In this document: positions 38,100 to 47,324 of the stretch, piece after piece | Layout: each line of letters opens with the position of its first letter | Numbering within the stretch: the first letter of the stretch is position 1 | Assembly: GCF_003234175.2 (NCBI RefSeq) | Contig: NZ_CP126257.1 | Span: forward strand, 2,666,001-2,730,000 | Direction of reading: 5' to 3' | Length of the DNA stretch: 64,000 bases | DNA from: Curtobacterium sp. MCSS17_007 | GTDB taxonomy: Bacteria; Actinomycetota; Actinomycetes; Actinomycetales; Microbacteriaceae | Notes under the pieces: generated by a model | Databases searched by the model: none | What the model was told of the DNA's origin: nothing | The model's input: the letters and a program-made list of their open reading frames with translations, nothing else | Made by a program: the position numbers and the translations under genes

Positions 38100-38804
38100 T
38101 CACATCGCCTCCTTCAGCCCCTTCCGCACCAGCAGCGCGTTCATCGGGTACGAGCAGACGAAGCCGGCGACCATCGCGACCTGCATCGCGACCCAGAACT
38201 CGGGCGTGAGCACGCCGACCCGGCCGCCGAGCAGCGCCGGGAGCAGCGCGAACTGCAGCACCGCCATCGCGCCGTACATGCCGACCTGCCACGCGGTGAT
38301 GCTGAGCGTGTCGGCCTTCAGCGCGGCGACGAGTCCGTCCCGCCAGCCGAGCCCCCGCATCGGCGCGATCGCCGCGTACTGGAACGCGATGCCCACGACG
38401 AACGCGATGACGAAGTCGATGATCCACCCGGCGAAGATTCGGTCCTGGTACAGCGTGCCGAGCCCGACGATGGTGCCGAGCGCCGGGAAGGCCACGAGTC
38501 CGAACTCCCCGACGAGGTCGCCGAGCGCACACCCGGCTCCGCAGTGGCTCGTGTCGATCGCGGTCCCCGCCCACCGGTCGTGCCCGTCGACCGTCGCCCG
38601 ACCCCGGCGCAGGTAGAAGACGAGCCAGACCACGCTGCCGAACAGCATCGTCAGCGGCCAGACGAGCGCCATCACGCGCATGTGCGGCGGGTGTCGGAGG
38701 ACGTCGACCGCGACGAACACCGCGCATCCGACCGCGACGGCCAACAGCACCGCGCAGACGGCCGTCAGTGCCGTCGGCAGGTCACCAACCTGGAGTTCTG
38801 TCAT
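38100..38804 (-). CDS. DUF4396 membrane protein
   Basis: 234 residues. Seven or so hydrophobic helices; the loop DTSHCGAGCALGDLVGE (His87, Cys88, Cys92) is the family hallmark and looks like a metal-binding site. LVFYLRRGR and PMNALLVRKGLKEAM are also conserved in DUF4396. Function is unknown; the Cys/His loop and frequent occurrence with metal genes suggest copper or other metal handling (inference). GGGAGG lies upstream of ATG 38804, within a half copy of the dispersed repeat. The promoter carries a palindromic operator. Confidence 0.8.
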   Translation of the reverse strand: MTELQVGDLPTALTAVCAVLLAVAVGCAVFVAVDVLRHPPHMRVMALVWPLTMLFGSVVWLVFYLRRGRATVDGHDRWAGTAIDTSHCGAGCALGDLVGEFGLVAFPALGTIVGLGTLYQDRIFAGWIIDFVIAFVVGIAFQYAAIAPMRGLGWRDGLVAALKADTLSITAWQVGMYGAMAVLQFALLPALLGGRVGVLTPEFWVAMQVAMVAGFVCSYPMNALLVRKGLKEAM

Positions 38805-38824
38805 CGCATGCGCCTCCCGATGAT

Positions 38825-38852
38825 CGTTGTCCGCTGACAACGGTGCACCGTA
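38825..38852 (-). promoter_or_regulatory. Promoter and operator of DUF4396 gene
   Basis: Minus-strand -10 TACGGT (38847-38852) is followed directly by a perfect palindrome CGTTGTC-CGCT-GACAACG (38825-38842) covering the expected transcription start. That layout fits a repressor. The cognate regulator is not identified. Confidence 0.5.
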
Positions 38853-38901
38853 CACACGGCACTCGGACGGTCCGTCGGACGCGCGTCCCCTGTGGGGGAC
38901 G

Positions 38902-38940
38902 CAACGGGAGGCACGGTGCCCAGCTGACACCGTGCCTCCC
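38902..38940. repeat. GGGAGGC-type palindromic repeat, copy 6
   Basis: Arms ACGGGAGGCACGGTG and CACCGTGCCTCCCGT, 23 nt after the sugar transporter stop codon (minus strand). Confidence 0.8.
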
Positions 38941-38963
38941 GTCGCCGCCTGGCGCGCGCTGCG

Positions 38964-40421
38964 TCAGCGGCGCGACGCCTTCTGGGGCACCGTGAAGATG
39001 TTCCCGGTGGTGACGCCCTCCTCGACCTCCTCCAGGGTGCGGCCGCGGCTCTCCGGGACGAACCTCCAGATGAAGAGCAGTGCCAGGACCCCGACGACGG
39101 CGAAGCCGAAGAAGGTGCCGGTGATGCCGGTCGCCGCCACGATCGTCGGGAAGGTCAACCCGAGGAACGCGTTCGCGATCCAGAGGCAGAACACCGCGAT
39201 GCCCATCCCGAGTGCACGGATCTGCGTCGGGAAGATCTCGGACAGGATCACCCAGGTGGCGATGTTGAGGAACGTCTGCATCGAGCCGACGAAGGCGACC
39301 ACGAGGAACAGGATCACCCACGGGCGTGCCGGGTTGCCCTCGACCAGCGTCATCGACGCGATGCCGATGAGGAAGTGGCAGACGGTCGTCAGCGAGTAGC
39401 CGAGGATCAGCGTGGTCCGTCGGTTGATGCGCTCCATGTTCGCGAGCGCGATCACGCCGCCGACGACCGCGATGACGCCCGGCGCGATGTTCGCGATGAG
39501 GGCGGCGGACTGCTGGAAGCCCGACTCGATGAGCACGGTCTGGCCGTAGTACATGATCGAGTTGATGCCGGTCAGCTGCTGGGCGACACCGATGCCCGCG
39601 CCGATCAGGACGATGCGGACGAGCCACTTGTTGCCGAGCAGGGTGCGCCAGCCGCTCACGCGCCCCGCCTTCGCCTCGAGGGCGTTCGTCCGCTTGATGT
39701 CCTCGAGCTCCGCGGCCGCGCGCTCCTGCGAACGGATCTGTCCGAGCACCTCGAGGGCATCGTCGTTCCGCCCCTTGGAGGCGAGCCAACGCGGGGACTC
39801 CGGCACCCGGAGCATGCCGATGAACAACGCGATCGCGGGGAGTGCGCAGACGGCGAGCATGACGCGCCAGACTCCGTTGCCCTCACCCCAGAGGTTGCCG
39901 ATGATCGCGTTCACCACGAAGGCCGCGAGCTGGCCGATGACGATCATGAGCTCGTTCCGCCCGGAGAGCGACCCACGGATCTCGTAGGGGGCGAGCTCGG
40001 CGAGGAACACCGGGACCACGGTGGACGCGCCGCCGACCGCCAGACCGAGCAGCACACGGCCGACGACCATGACCCCGAACGCCGGGGCGAAGACGCACGT
40101 GAGCGTGCCGACGAAGAACGTGACGGCGAGCAGGATGATCGTGTTGCGACGCCCCCAGCCGTCGGCGATGCGACCCCCGAGCATGGCCCCGATCGCCGCT
40201 CCGAAGAGGAGCGAGCTCGTGACGACACCCTCGGTCAGGTTCGTCAGGCCGAGCTCCTCCTTCATCGGGAGCAGCGCACCGTTGATCACGCCGGTGTCGT
40301 AGCCGAACAGCAAGCCGCCGAAGGTCGCGACGAGGGCCAGGACGCCGAGACGGCGACGGTGGGGACCCTCCCCCACCGGTGGAAGTGTGACCTTCGGTGC
40401 TGTCGGCTCGATGTCGACCAT
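38964..40421 (-). CDS. Sugar porter family MFS transporter
   Basis: 485 residues with twelve transmembrane helices. Sugar-porter signatures are clear: GGLLFGYDTGVINGAL, RIADGWGRR in loop 2-3, PESPRWL, AQQLTGINSIMYYGQTV for sugar binding, and the end RFVPESRGRTLEEVEE. It should import a hexose, pentose or polyol with protons. AAGGAG precedes ATG 40421. The upstream region holds a consensus promoter with a palindromic operator, so it is probably induced by its sugar. No catabolic genes are adjacent. Confidence 0.93.
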   Translation of the reverse strand: MVDIEPTAPKVTLPPVGEGPHRRRLGVLALVATFGGLLFGYDTGVINGALLPMKEELGLTNLTEGVVTSSLLFGAAIGAMLGGRIADGWGRRNTIILLAVTFFVGTLTCVFAPAFGVMVVGRVLLGLAVGGASTVVPVFLAELAPYEIRGSLSGRNELMIVIGQLAAFVVNAIIGNLWGEGNGVWRVMLAVCALPAIALFIGMLRVPESPRWLASKGRNDDALEVLGQIRSQERAAAELEDIKRTNALEAKAGRVSGWRTLLGNKWLVRIVLIGAGIGVAQQLTGINSIMYYGQTVLIESGFQQSAALIANIAPGVIAVVGGVIALANMERINRRTTLILGYSLTTVCHFLIGIASMTLVEGNPARPWVILFLVVAFVGSMQTFLNIATWVILSEIFPTQIRALGMGIAVFCLWIANAFLGLTFPTIVAATGITGTFFGFAVVGVLALLFIWRFVPESRGRTLEEVEEGVTTGNIFTVPQKASRR

Positions 40422-40466
40422 TCGATGACTCCTTCGTCGGGTGACTGCGCGGCATTGCGTGCAGCG

Positions 40467-40502
40467 ATCGTATCCCGATTCCATGTCCTGTCAATTGGAC
40501 AT
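40467..40502 (-). promoter_or_regulatory. Promoter and operator of sugar transporter gene
   Basis: Minus-strand TTGACA (40489-40494), 16-bp spacer, TACGAT (40467-40472). The palindrome ATGTCC-N8-GGACAT (40483-40502) overlaps the -35 box. A second imperfect dyad CGTTTGGA / TCCAAGAAACG lies at about 40516-40538. This is the only perfect TTGACA I found in the window. Confidence 0.6.
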
Positions 40503-40622
40503 TCTATCGACCTGACGTTTGGACCGATCCAAGAAACGCCTGATGAGCGAGGGAGCGGTCCAAGGTGTCACGGCCCGGCACCATTCTGGCCGACGGCTGG
40601 AGGGCCGAGGAGTCACCGAGGC

Positions 40623-41132
40623 TCAATCGGACGCAGCGGGTCCGTCGCCGAGCACGTCGCCCAGCGACGCCATGCCGGCACCGTGGTCGGTGTACCGGCG
40701 GACCGTCCGGCGCGCGGCAGCGCTCGCGGCACCGCCCAGTGCCGGGTTCCGCCGCGCGGCATCCGCCACCCGGCCCGCGTGGCCCGCGGTCGACAGCAGG
40801 ACGTTCGCCAGTGCCCGTGCAGCGCCGGGCTCCGGCACCCCGGTGACCGTCCAGGCGCTGCGGAGCTGCTCGTCCGGTGTGACCCCGCGGCGGGTGCCCA
40901 TGCGGTGCCAGTCGGACAGTGCGCCCTCGGTGCGCTCGGCAGCCCGCTCCACCTCGCCCGCGCGCCGATGCTCGACCGCGCGGGCGGCGACGGCCGCAGC
41001 GTCGTCCGTGCCGTGCTCACGCCCCTCGACCGCGGCGGCACGCTGCCGCGCGGCGGTGTCGTCGCCACCGGCCTCGGCGATCCGTGCGGCATGGGCGGCA
41101 GCTGCTGCGGCGAGGATGTCGTGGCGGTCCAT
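40623..41132 (-). CDS. Hypothetical Ala-rich helical protein
   Basis: 169 residues, strongly Ala/Arg-rich and predicted mainly helical, with no signal peptide or membrane segment. No family recognised. A TACCGT box (41139-41144) ends 6 nt before ATG 41132, giving a leaderless transcript; the in-frame upstream GTG at 41177 is less likely. GALSDWHRMGTRRGVTPDEQLRSAWTVTGV is the most complex part and might be conserved. It is divergent from the LysM lipoprotein gene. Confidence 0.65.
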   Translation of the reverse strand: MDRHDILAAAAAAHAARIAEAGGDDTAARQRAAAVEGREHGTDDAAAVAARAVEHRRAGEVERAAERTEGALSDWHRMGTRRGVTPDEQLRSAWTVTGVPEPGAARALANVLLSTAGHAGRVADAARRNPALGGAASAAARRTVRRYTDHGAGMASLGDVLGDGPAASD

Positions 41133-41217
41133 GCTCCGACGGTAGCCGCTCGGACCGACAGCTACGTCCCTCGACACATCCGCTCGCCGCCGGTCCCGCC
41201 GGCGCCGGGCCCGGCGG

Positions 41218-41223
41218 TAGCAT
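41218..41223 (+). promoter_or_regulatory. -10 element for LysM lipoprotein gene
   Basis: TAGCAT, 19 nt before ATG 41243, with ribosome site GAGGGGGA between them. Confidence 0.45.
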
Positions 41224-41242
41224 CGGGAACCGAGGGGGAATC

Positions 41243-42148
41243 ATGAACCGAACCGTCGCGACCGGCGCCACCGCCCTGGTCGTCGCCGTCGCACTGTCCG
41301 GTTGCTCGCTGCTCGGCGGGTCCGACGGAGCGCTCCCAGCGCCCTCGGACCCGCCGACGGCGAGCCGCACGCCCGCCCCGTCGCCGACCGCGACCGAGGA
41401 CCCGGACGCCGCCCGCCTGGAGGCCTCGGCGACACCGCGCGCACCCATCCCGGCCGCGACCGAGGCCACGGTCCCCGACCCCGTGCTGACGCCGATCCCC
41501 GCCGGGACCGTCCTGACGGAGGGCGACGTCGCGTCCCCCAAGGGCAGCATCCACTTCCACTACCGCGTCGTGGCGGACGGCGACGACACCTTCACCGCGC
41601 AGTACAGCGGTGTGACCTCGTCGTTGCCGGTGCCGATCGGGGCGGGGTTCTTCGAACGCGAGCGCCAGGTCGGTGACGGGCTGACCTACCCGGGCGTTGG
41701 CGACACCGTGCTCGGCGGTCCGACCTCGGCACCGGTGTCGCAGGACGTGCCGCTGGACGGATCCGGCGTCGACCCGTCCGGGCTCGTCACGCTCGTGGTG
41801 TCCTCGGCGGCCGATGCCGGGCAGGCGGACCTGCCGGTCGAGATCGCGGCTGGCAAGGTGCTCGCGGTCGCACCGGTCCGGTGGTCGGTGCCCGCGCGGC
41901 AGACGAACGTGCACCCGGTCGACGGGGGCGCACGGGCGAACGCGTCCGGACCGGTCACCGCGACGGCGACGTCAGGGGCACCACGCTCGTACACGGTCGC
42001 GCGCGACGACCTGATCGGCGACGTCGCCGCCCGCTTCGGCATCAGCGTGAAGGCCCTCGTCTGGCTGAACGCCGACGTGCAGGTCTTCGGCGACGACCAG
42101 TACCTGTACGAGGGCACGTCACTCAACCTCGACCCGCTCGCGCGCTGA
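41243..42148 (+). CDS. LysM-domain lipoprotein
   Basis: 301 residues. The signal peptide ends with lipobox LSGC (Cys21), so the protein is a membrane-anchored lipoprotein. A Pro/Thr/Ala-rich linker (25-75) leads to a beta-rich middle domain (about 85-235) I do not recognise. A LysM domain ends the protein (SYTVARDDLIGDVAARFGISVKALVWLNADVQ through YLYEGTSLNLDP). LysM binds N-acetylglucosamine in peptidoglycan, so the protein bridges membrane and wall. GAGGGGGA supports the start. Confidence 0.85.
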   Translation: MNRTVATGATALVVAVALSGCSLLGGSDGALPAPSDPPTASRTPAPSPTATEDPDAARLEASATPRAPIPAATEATVPDPVLTPIPAGTVLTEGDVASPKGSIHFHYRVVADGDDTFTAQYSGVTSSLPVPIGAGFFERERQVGDGLTYPGVGDTVLGGPTSAPVSQDVPLDGSGVDPSGLVTLVVSSAADAGQADLPVEIAAGKVLAVAPVRWSVPARQTNVHPVDGGARANASGPVTATATSGAPRSYTVARDDLIGDVAARFGISVKALVWLNADVQVFGDDQYLYEGTSLNLDPLAR

Positions 42149-42183
42149 CGCGCGGGCGCCGCGCGGCCGGCGGGCAGTCTCCT

Positions 42184-42238
42184 CCGCGAAAGCGACAGAT
42201 CGCCGCCGACGGTCCGCGGTGATCTGTCGCTTTCGCGG
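42184..42238. terminator. 18-bp perfect hairpin between convergent genes
   Basis: Arms CCGCGAAAGCGACAGATC and GATCTGTCGCTTTCGCGG are perfectly complementary over 18 bp with a 19-nt loop. It lies 36 nt after the LysM gene stop. Sequence unrelated to the GGGAGGC family. Likely terminator or a second palindromic element type. Confidence 0.65.
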
Positions 42239-42300
42239 TCCACAGCGGGAACCGACCGGCCGCGCGGACCGGCGGGCCGGGCGGGCGTCCGGGACCAGCG

Positions 42301-42348
42301 GACGGACGGGAGGCGCGGTGCCAGCCGGCACCGCGCCTCCCGTCCGTC
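42301..42348. repeat. GGGAGGC-type palindromic repeat, copy 7
   Basis: Near-perfect arms GACGGACGGGAGGCGCGGTG and CACCGCGCCTCCCGTCCGTC (one mismatch near the loop), 14 nt after the pgi stop codon (minus strand). Confidence 0.85.
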
Positions 42349-42362
42349 AGGTGTGCGCGTGA

Positions 42363-44072
42363 CTACTCGCCGCGCAGCTCCAGGTACTTCGCGATGAGCG
42401 CCTTGGTCGAGGAGTCCTGCGACGCGAGCGCCTCCTGGTCGCCGTCGACCGCCGGGGCGATCTGCAGCGCGAGCTGCTTGCCGAGCTCCACACCCCACTG
42501 GTCGAACGAGTCGATGCCCCAGATGGTGCCCTCGGTGAACACGATGTGCTCGTACAGGGCGATCAGCTGGCCGAGCACGCTCGGGGTGAGCTCCGGCGCG
42601 AGGATCGACGTCGACGGCTTGTTGCCCGTGAAGGTGCGGGCGGCGACGATCCCCTCGTCGGTGGTGCCCTCGGCACGGACCTCGTCGGCGGTCTTGCCGA
42701 AGGCGAGCGCCTTCGTCTGCGCGAAGAAGTTCGCGAGGAACAGCGCGTGGACGTCCTGCCCCGGCTGCACGGCCTTCCCGTCGCCGGACTCGTCCTTCAG
42801 CGGACGGGCCGGCTTCGCGACGGTGATGAAGTCCGCGGGGATCAGGCGGGTGCCCTGGTGGATCAGCTGGTAGAACGCGTGCTGGCCGTTCGTGCCCGGC
42901 TCACCCCAGAAGACCTCGCCGGTGTCCGTCGTGACGGGCGAGCCGTCCCAGCGGACGCGCTTGCCGTTCGACTCCATCGTGAGCTGCTGCAGGTACGCGG
43001 CGAAGCGGTGCAGGTACTGCGTGTACGGCAGGACCGCGTGGCTCTGCGCCCCGAGGAAGTTCGTGTACCAGACGTTGAGCAGGCCCATGAGGACGGGGAC
43101 GTTCTGCTCGAGCGGCGTGGTGCGGACGTGCTCGTCGATCGCGTGGAAGCCCGCGAGGAACTGCTCCCAGTTCTCCTTGCCGATCGCGATGACGACGCTC
43201 GTGCCGATCGCGGAGTCGACCGAGTAGCGGCCGCCCACCCAGTCCCAGAACCCGAAGGCGTTCTCGGGGTCGATGCCGAACGCGGCGACCTTGTCGAGCG
43301 CGGTCGAGACGGCGACGAAGTGCTTCGCGACGGCGTTCGACTTCTCGTCGTCGCTCGCGTCGGTGAGGCCGAGCTCGGCCCAGAGCCACTGGCGCGCGAG
43401 CCGGGCGTTCGTCAGGGTCTCGAGCGTGCCGAAGGTCTTCGACGCGACGATGAAGAGCGTGGTCTCGGGGTCGAGGTCCGCGGTCTTCTCGTAGATGTCC
43501 GCCGGGTCGATGTTCGAGACGAAGCGGGCTTCGAGACCGGCCTGCACGTACGGCTTGAGCGCCTCGTACACCATGACCGGGCCGAGGTCGGAGCCGCCGA
43601 TGCCGATGTTGACGACGGTCTCGATGCGCTTGCCCGAGACGCCGGTCCACTCGCCGGAGCGGACCTTCTCGGCGAAGGCGTAGACCTTGTCGAGCGTGGC
43701 GTGCACGTCGGCGTCGACGTCCTGACCGTCGACGACGAGCGCCGGCTCGATGTCCCTCGGGCGGCGGAGCGCGGTGTGCAGGACGGCGCGGTCCTCGGTC
43801 ACGTTGATGTGCTCACCGGCGAGCATCGCCTGGAAGCGCTCGGCGACGTGCGTGTCCTTCGCGACCTGGAGCAGGGCGCTGAGGATCTCGTCGTCGACGA
43901 GGCCCTTCGACAGGTCGACGGTGAGGTCGGCGGCCTGGAACGTGTAGCGCTCGGCACGACCGGGGTCGCTGTCGAACCACCCTCGCAGGTCCGGGGTGAA
44001 GCCGTCGGCGATGCCGTCCAGCTTCTTCCAGCCTTCGGTCGATGTGGGGTCGACGAGAGCGGATTCGGTCAC
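42363..44072 (-). CDS. pgi: Glucose-6-phosphate isomerase
   Basis: 569 residues, typical for the long bacterial enzyme. [54 protein letters not shown] and the catalytic-loop MESNGKRV are all present, with [15 protein letters not shown] carrying the active-site His and the C-terminal [11 protein letters not shown] family signature. It interconverts glucose-6-phosphate and fructose-6-phosphate in the cytoplasm. GTG 44072 follows AGGAGG at 6 nt; an ATG at 44096 would bypass that site. A TACGCT box (44147-44152, minus) may be the -10. Monocistronic. Confidence 0.96.
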   Translation of the reverse strand: MTESALVDPTSTEGWKKLDGIADGFTPDLRGWFDSDPGRAERYTFQAADLTVDLSKGLVDDEILSALLQVAKDTHVAERFQAMLAGEHINVTEDRAVLHTALRRPRDIEPALVVDGQDVDADVHATLDKVYAFAEKVRSGEWTGVSGKRIETVVNIGIGGSDLGPVMVYEALKPYVQAGLEARFVSNIDPADIYEKTADLDPETTLFIVASKTFGTLETLTNARLARQWLWAELGLTDASDDEKSNAVAKHFVAVSTALDKVAAFGIDPENAFGFWDWVGGRYSVDSAIGTSVVIAIGKENWEQFLAGFHAIDEHVRTTPLEQNVPVLMGLLNVWYTNFLGAQSHAVLPYTQYLHRFAAYLQQLTMESNGKRVRWDGSPVTTDTGEVFWGEPGTNGQHAFYQLIHQGTRLIPADFITVAKPARPLKDESGDGKAVQPGQDVHALFLANFFAQTKALAFGKTADEVRAEGTTDEGIVAARTFTGNKPSTSILAPELTPSVLGQLIALYEHIVFTEGTIWGIDSFDQWGVELGKQLALQIAPAVDGDQEALASQDSSTKALIAKYLELRGE

Positions 44073-44210
44073 TTCGGTCCTCCTGGGTACCTTCAAGACG
44101 TACTGGACCGCGGGTCACCGCAGCGCTGCGTCGCGGACCACGTCCGAGCGTAGTGCCGTCACGGTCCGCCCGCGCACAGTCGGCGTTCGCTGTGGACGGA
44201 GCGCGCGGGA

Positions 44211-46505
44211 TCAGGCGGTCGGTGCGAACCGACGCAGGCGCAGGCTGTTCGTCACGACGAACACGGACGAGAACGCCATCGCCGCACCCGCGAGCACCGG
44301 GTTGAGGAGCCCCGCCATCGCGAGCGGGATCGCCGCGACGTTGTACGCGAAGGCCCAGAAGAGGTTGCCGCGGATGGTCCCGAGCGTCGCCCGCGACAAC
44401 CGGACCGCGTCGGCCACGACCGTCAGGCGACCGCTCACGACCGTGATGTCGCTCGCCGCGATCGCCGCGTCCGTCCCCGACCCCATGGCGATGCCGAGGT
44501 CCGCCGCCGCCAACGCTGCCGCGTCGTTCACGCCGTCACCGACCATCGCGACGCTGCTTCCCGCGGCCTGCAGCGCACGGACCGTGTCGAGCTTCGAGGC
44601 GGGGGTCGCCCTGGCGTGCACCTCGTCGATGCCCACCTGCGCGGCGACCGCCCGTGCGGCACCCTCGTTGTCACCGGTCAGCAGCACCGGCCGCAGACCG
44701 AGCGCGACGAACCGCCGCACGGCCTCGGCGGCCTCGGGCTTCACGGTGTCCCCCACGACGACCGCGCCGAGCACGGTCCCGCCCCGGGCGACGACGACCG
44801 CGGTGCCGCCCGCGGACTCCGCCGCGGCCACCCGCTCGGCCAGTGCCTCGGGCACGGCGAGTGACCATGCCTCTGCGAGCCACCGGGACGTCCCGACGAC
44901 GACGACCTCGCCGTCGACGACGGCCTGCACGCCCGCGCCCGGCGTCGCGGTGAACTGCTCGGCGACGGGCACGTCGAGGCCGTGCTCGCGCGCCGCCCGG
45001 ACGACCGCGCGGGCCACGGGGTGCTCGGAGCCGTCCTCGGCCGCCGCCACCAGGGCGAGCAGCGGTCCGGACCCACTCGGCCCGACGGCCGCGCCGGCCC
45101 CGTCGAGCCCATCCGCCCCGTCGGCAGGCAGCACGTCGGTCAGCCGCATCTCGCCGGTGGTCACGGTCCCGGTCTTGTCGAGCACGATCGTGTCGACGCC
45201 CCGGGTGCGCTCGAGTGCCTGCGGTCCCCCGATCAGGATGCCCAGCTGCGAGCCCCGGCCGGTACCGACGAGCAGCGCGGTCGGGGTGGCGAGCCCGAGG
45301 GCGCACGGGCAGGCGATGATGAGCGTCGCGACCGCTGCGGTGAAGGCGGCGGTGAGCGAGCCGCCGGCCACGAGCCACCCGGCGAACGCGAGCACGGCGA
45401 GCCCGATCACGACGGGCACGAACACGGCGGACACCCGGTCGGCGAGGCGCTGCACATCGGCCTTGCCCGTCTGCGCGTCCTCGACGAGCCGACCCATCCG
45501 GGCGAGCTCGGTGTCGGCACCGACCGCGGTGACCTCGACCACGAGCCGACCGCCCACGTCGATGGTCGCCCCGGTCACGCGGTCGCCGGGCCGGACCTCG
45601 ACCGGCACGGACTCACCGGTGAGCATGCTGAGGTCGACGGCCGAGGACCCCTCGCGCACGATGCCGTCGCTCGGGATCCGCTCCCCCGGACGCACCACGA
45701 CGACGTCGCCGACGACGAGCGACGCGGCGGGCACACGGACCTCGACCGGACCGGACGGCCCGTCGCGCAGGACCGACGCGTCCTTCGCCCCGAGCTCGAG
45801 CAGCGCGCGCAGGGCCGCCCCTGAGCGCTGCTTCGCCCGCGCCTCCATGTACCGGCCGGCCAGGATGAACACCGTGACGGCCGCGGCCACCTCGAGGTAG
45901 AGATCACTCGCCTCGGGGTCGGTCGCGAACCACGAGAACGCCATGTGCATCCCCGGTCGACCGGCGTCGCCGAGGAAGAGGGCGTACAGCGACCAGCCGA
46001 AGGCGGCGAGGACGCCGACGCTGACGAGCGTGTCCATCGTCGCGGCACCGTGCCGAGCGTTCACCCACGCGGCGCGGTGGAACGGCAGGGCACCCCAGAC
46101 CGCGACCGGCGCCGCCAGGGCCAGGGCCGCCCACTGCCAGTTCGGGAACTGCAGCACCGGCACCATCGAGAGCAGGACCACCGGCACCGCGAGCACCGCG
46201 GAGACGACGAGCCGCTGCCGCAGGGGTGCGGTCGGGTCGTCCGATCGGGCATCGACACCGCCGTCGTCGTCGGCGGTCGGCCGTCGGACGTGCACGCTCG
46301 CGCCGTATCCCGCGGCCTCGACCGCCGCGACGAGCGCCGCGGTGTCGACACTGGTCGGGTCGGTGACCTCGACCTGCGCCTGCTCGGTCGCGTAGTTGAC
46401 CGTCGCACTGACGCCGGGCAGCTTGCCGAGCTTCCGTTCGATGCGGTTCGCGCACGAGGCGCAGGTCATGCCCGTGATGTCGAGTTCGACGACGCCGTCG
46501 TTCAC
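44211..46505 (-). CDS. copA: Copper-translocating P1B-type ATPase
   Basis: 764 residues. An N-terminal heavy-metal domain carries GMTCASC, then eight membrane helices with the CPC motif at about 398-401 ([15 protein letters not shown]). TGES is the actuator, DKTGT (Asp about 442) the phosphorylation site, and [12 protein letters not shown] the hinge motif. SEHPVARAV contains the conserved HP. It pumps Cu(I) out of the cytoplasm with ATP. Its ATG overlaps the copZ stop by ATGA. Third gene of the csoR-copZ-copA operon. Confidence 0.95.
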   Translation of the reverse strand: MNDGVVELDITGMTCASCANRIERKLGKLPGVSATVNYATEQAQVEVTDPTSVDTAALVAAVEAAGYGASVHVRRPTADDDGGVDARSDDPTAPLRQRLVVSAVLAVPVVLLSMVPVLQFPNWQWAALALAAPVAVWGALPFHRAAWVNARHGAATMDTLVSVGVLAAFGWSLYALFLGDAGRPGMHMAFSWFATDPEASDLYLEVAAAVTVFILAGRYMEARAKQRSGAALRALLELGAKDASVLRDGPSGPVEVRVPAASLVVGDVVVVRPGERIPSDGIVREGSSAVDLSMLTGESVPVEVRPGDRVTGATIDVGGRLVVEVTAVGADTELARMGRLVEDAQTGKADVQRLADRVSAVFVPVVIGLAVLAFAGWLVAGGSLTAAFTAAVATLIIACPCALGLATPTALLVGTGRGSQLGILIGGPQALERTRGVDTIVLDKTGTVTTGEMRLTDVLPADGADGLDGAGAAVGPSGSGPLLALVAAAEDGSEHPVARAVVRAAREHGLDVPVAEQFTATPGAGVQAVVDGEVVVVGTSRWLAEAWSLAVPEALAERVAAAESAGGTAVVVARGGTVLGAVVVGDTVKPEAAEAVRRFVALGLRPVLLTGDNEGAARAVAAQVGIDEVHARATPASKLDTVRALQAAGSSVAMVGDGVNDAAALAAADLGIAMGSGTDAAIAASDITVVSGRLTVVADAVRLSRATLGTIRGNLFWAFAYNVAAIPLAMAGLLNPVLAGAAMAFSSVFVVTNSLRLRRFAPTA

Positions 46506-46720
46506 CGGGTCACGACCTCGTACCCCGCCTCCGTGATCGCGCCACGAAGGGCGTCGTCATCCAGCGGCGCGTCCGAGGTGACGGTGACGGTGGACGAGCC
46601 CCCGGGCACGAGCTCCACGGTGACGTCGGTGACACCCGCGAGCTCGGACACCTCCTCGGTCACGCTGGCCACGCAGTGCTCGCAGGTCATCCCGGTCACG
46701 GCGACGGTCTCGGTGGTCAT
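46502..46720 (-). CDS. copZ: CopZ-type copper chaperone
   Basis: 72-residue heavy-metal-associated domain with Cu(I) site GMTCEHC (Cys13, Cys16) and the ferredoxin-like beta-alpha-beta-beta-alpha-beta pattern ending [10 protein letters not shown]. It should bind Cu(I) in the cytoplasm and hand it to CopA. GGGAGG lies 4 nt before ATG 46720. Between csoR and copA, with 29 nt to csoR. Confidence 0.95.
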   Translation of the reverse strand: MTTETVAVTGMTCEHCVASVTEEVSELAGVTDVTVELVPGGSSTVTVTSDAPLDDDALRGAITEAGYEVVTR

Positions 46721-46749
46721 GGGTCCTCCCGGTGGTGGTGGTGTGCGCT

Positions 46750-47046
46750 TCAGGAACGGACGAGTCGGGCGATCGCGTCGCTCGCCTCACGGACCTTCGC
46801 ATCGGCGGCGTCCCCGCCCTCGGCGACGGCCTCGGCGACGCAGTGGCGCAGGTGGTCCTCGAGCAGCGACAGGGCGACCCGTTCGAGCGCCCGGTTCGCC
46901 GCGGAGATCTGCGTGAGGACGTCGATGCAGTACGTCTCGTCCTCGACCATGCGCGCGATCCCGCGCACCTGCCCCTCCGCGCGGCGCAGCCGCTTGAGCA
47001 GGTCGTCCTTGTCGTCGATGTACCCGACGTGCTGGTGGTCCGCCAC
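46750..47046 (-). CDS. csoR: CsoR family copper-sensing repressor
   Basis: 98 residues. The helical-bundle repressor has the three Cu(I) ligands with exact CsoR spacing: Cys40 (DETYC), His65 and Cys69 (LEDHLRHC). LLKRLRRAEGQVRGIARMVE is the conserved first helix. Cu(I) binding releases it from DNA. GTG 47046 follows GGAGGA at 5 nt. A perfect CsoR operator lies in front of it, so the gene represses its own operon. Confidence 0.95.
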   Translation of the reverse strand: MADHQHVGYIDDKDDLLKRLRRAEGQVRGIARMVEDETYCIDVLTQISAANRALERVALSLLEDHLRHCVAEAVAEGGDAADAKVREASDAIARLVRS

Positions 47047-47069
47047 GAGTTCCTCCGTCTCCTCCCACC

Positions 47070-47092
47070 AAGGTACCCCCTGGGGGTACCTT
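47070..47092 (-). promoter_or_regulatory. CsoR operator
   Basis: Perfect palindrome, arms AAGGTACCCCC and GGGGGTACCTT around a single T, matching the G-tract/TAC type of known CsoR operators. Minus-strand TACCTT within it could be the -10 box. It begins 24 nt before the csoR GTG. Confidence 0.8.
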
Positions 47093-47219
47093 GCACCAGC
47101 GCAAGGAGCAGGTCCTCCCTGAGAGTCCTGCACTGCACGCCGCGGACGCTCGTGAGCCGGTCCCACCACACGTCGCGAATGCTGGATCGCCGCGGCCCCG
47201 CGGATCGAGCGAGCACCGG

Positions 47220-47266
47220 CCGGACGGGAGGCGCGGGGCACGACCCGCACCGCGCCTCCCGTCCGG
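47220..47266. repeat. GGGAGGC-type palindromic repeat, copy 8
   Basis: Arms CCGGACGGGAGGCGCGG and CCGCGCCTCCCGTCCGG, in the 278-bp gap between the divergent csoR and AraC genes. This copy follows no stop codon, so it is not simply a terminator. Confidence 0.85.
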
Positions 47267-47312
47267 CGTCGGCCATACCGACGGCGGGAGCGCGCTTACC
47301 GGACACAGCTGG

Positions 47313-47318
47313 CATGAT
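47313..47318 (+). promoter_or_regulatory. -10 element of leaderless promoter (AraC gene)
   Basis: CATGAT ends 6 nt before GTG 47325. Confidence 0.4.
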
Positions 47319-47324
47319 GCGCGG

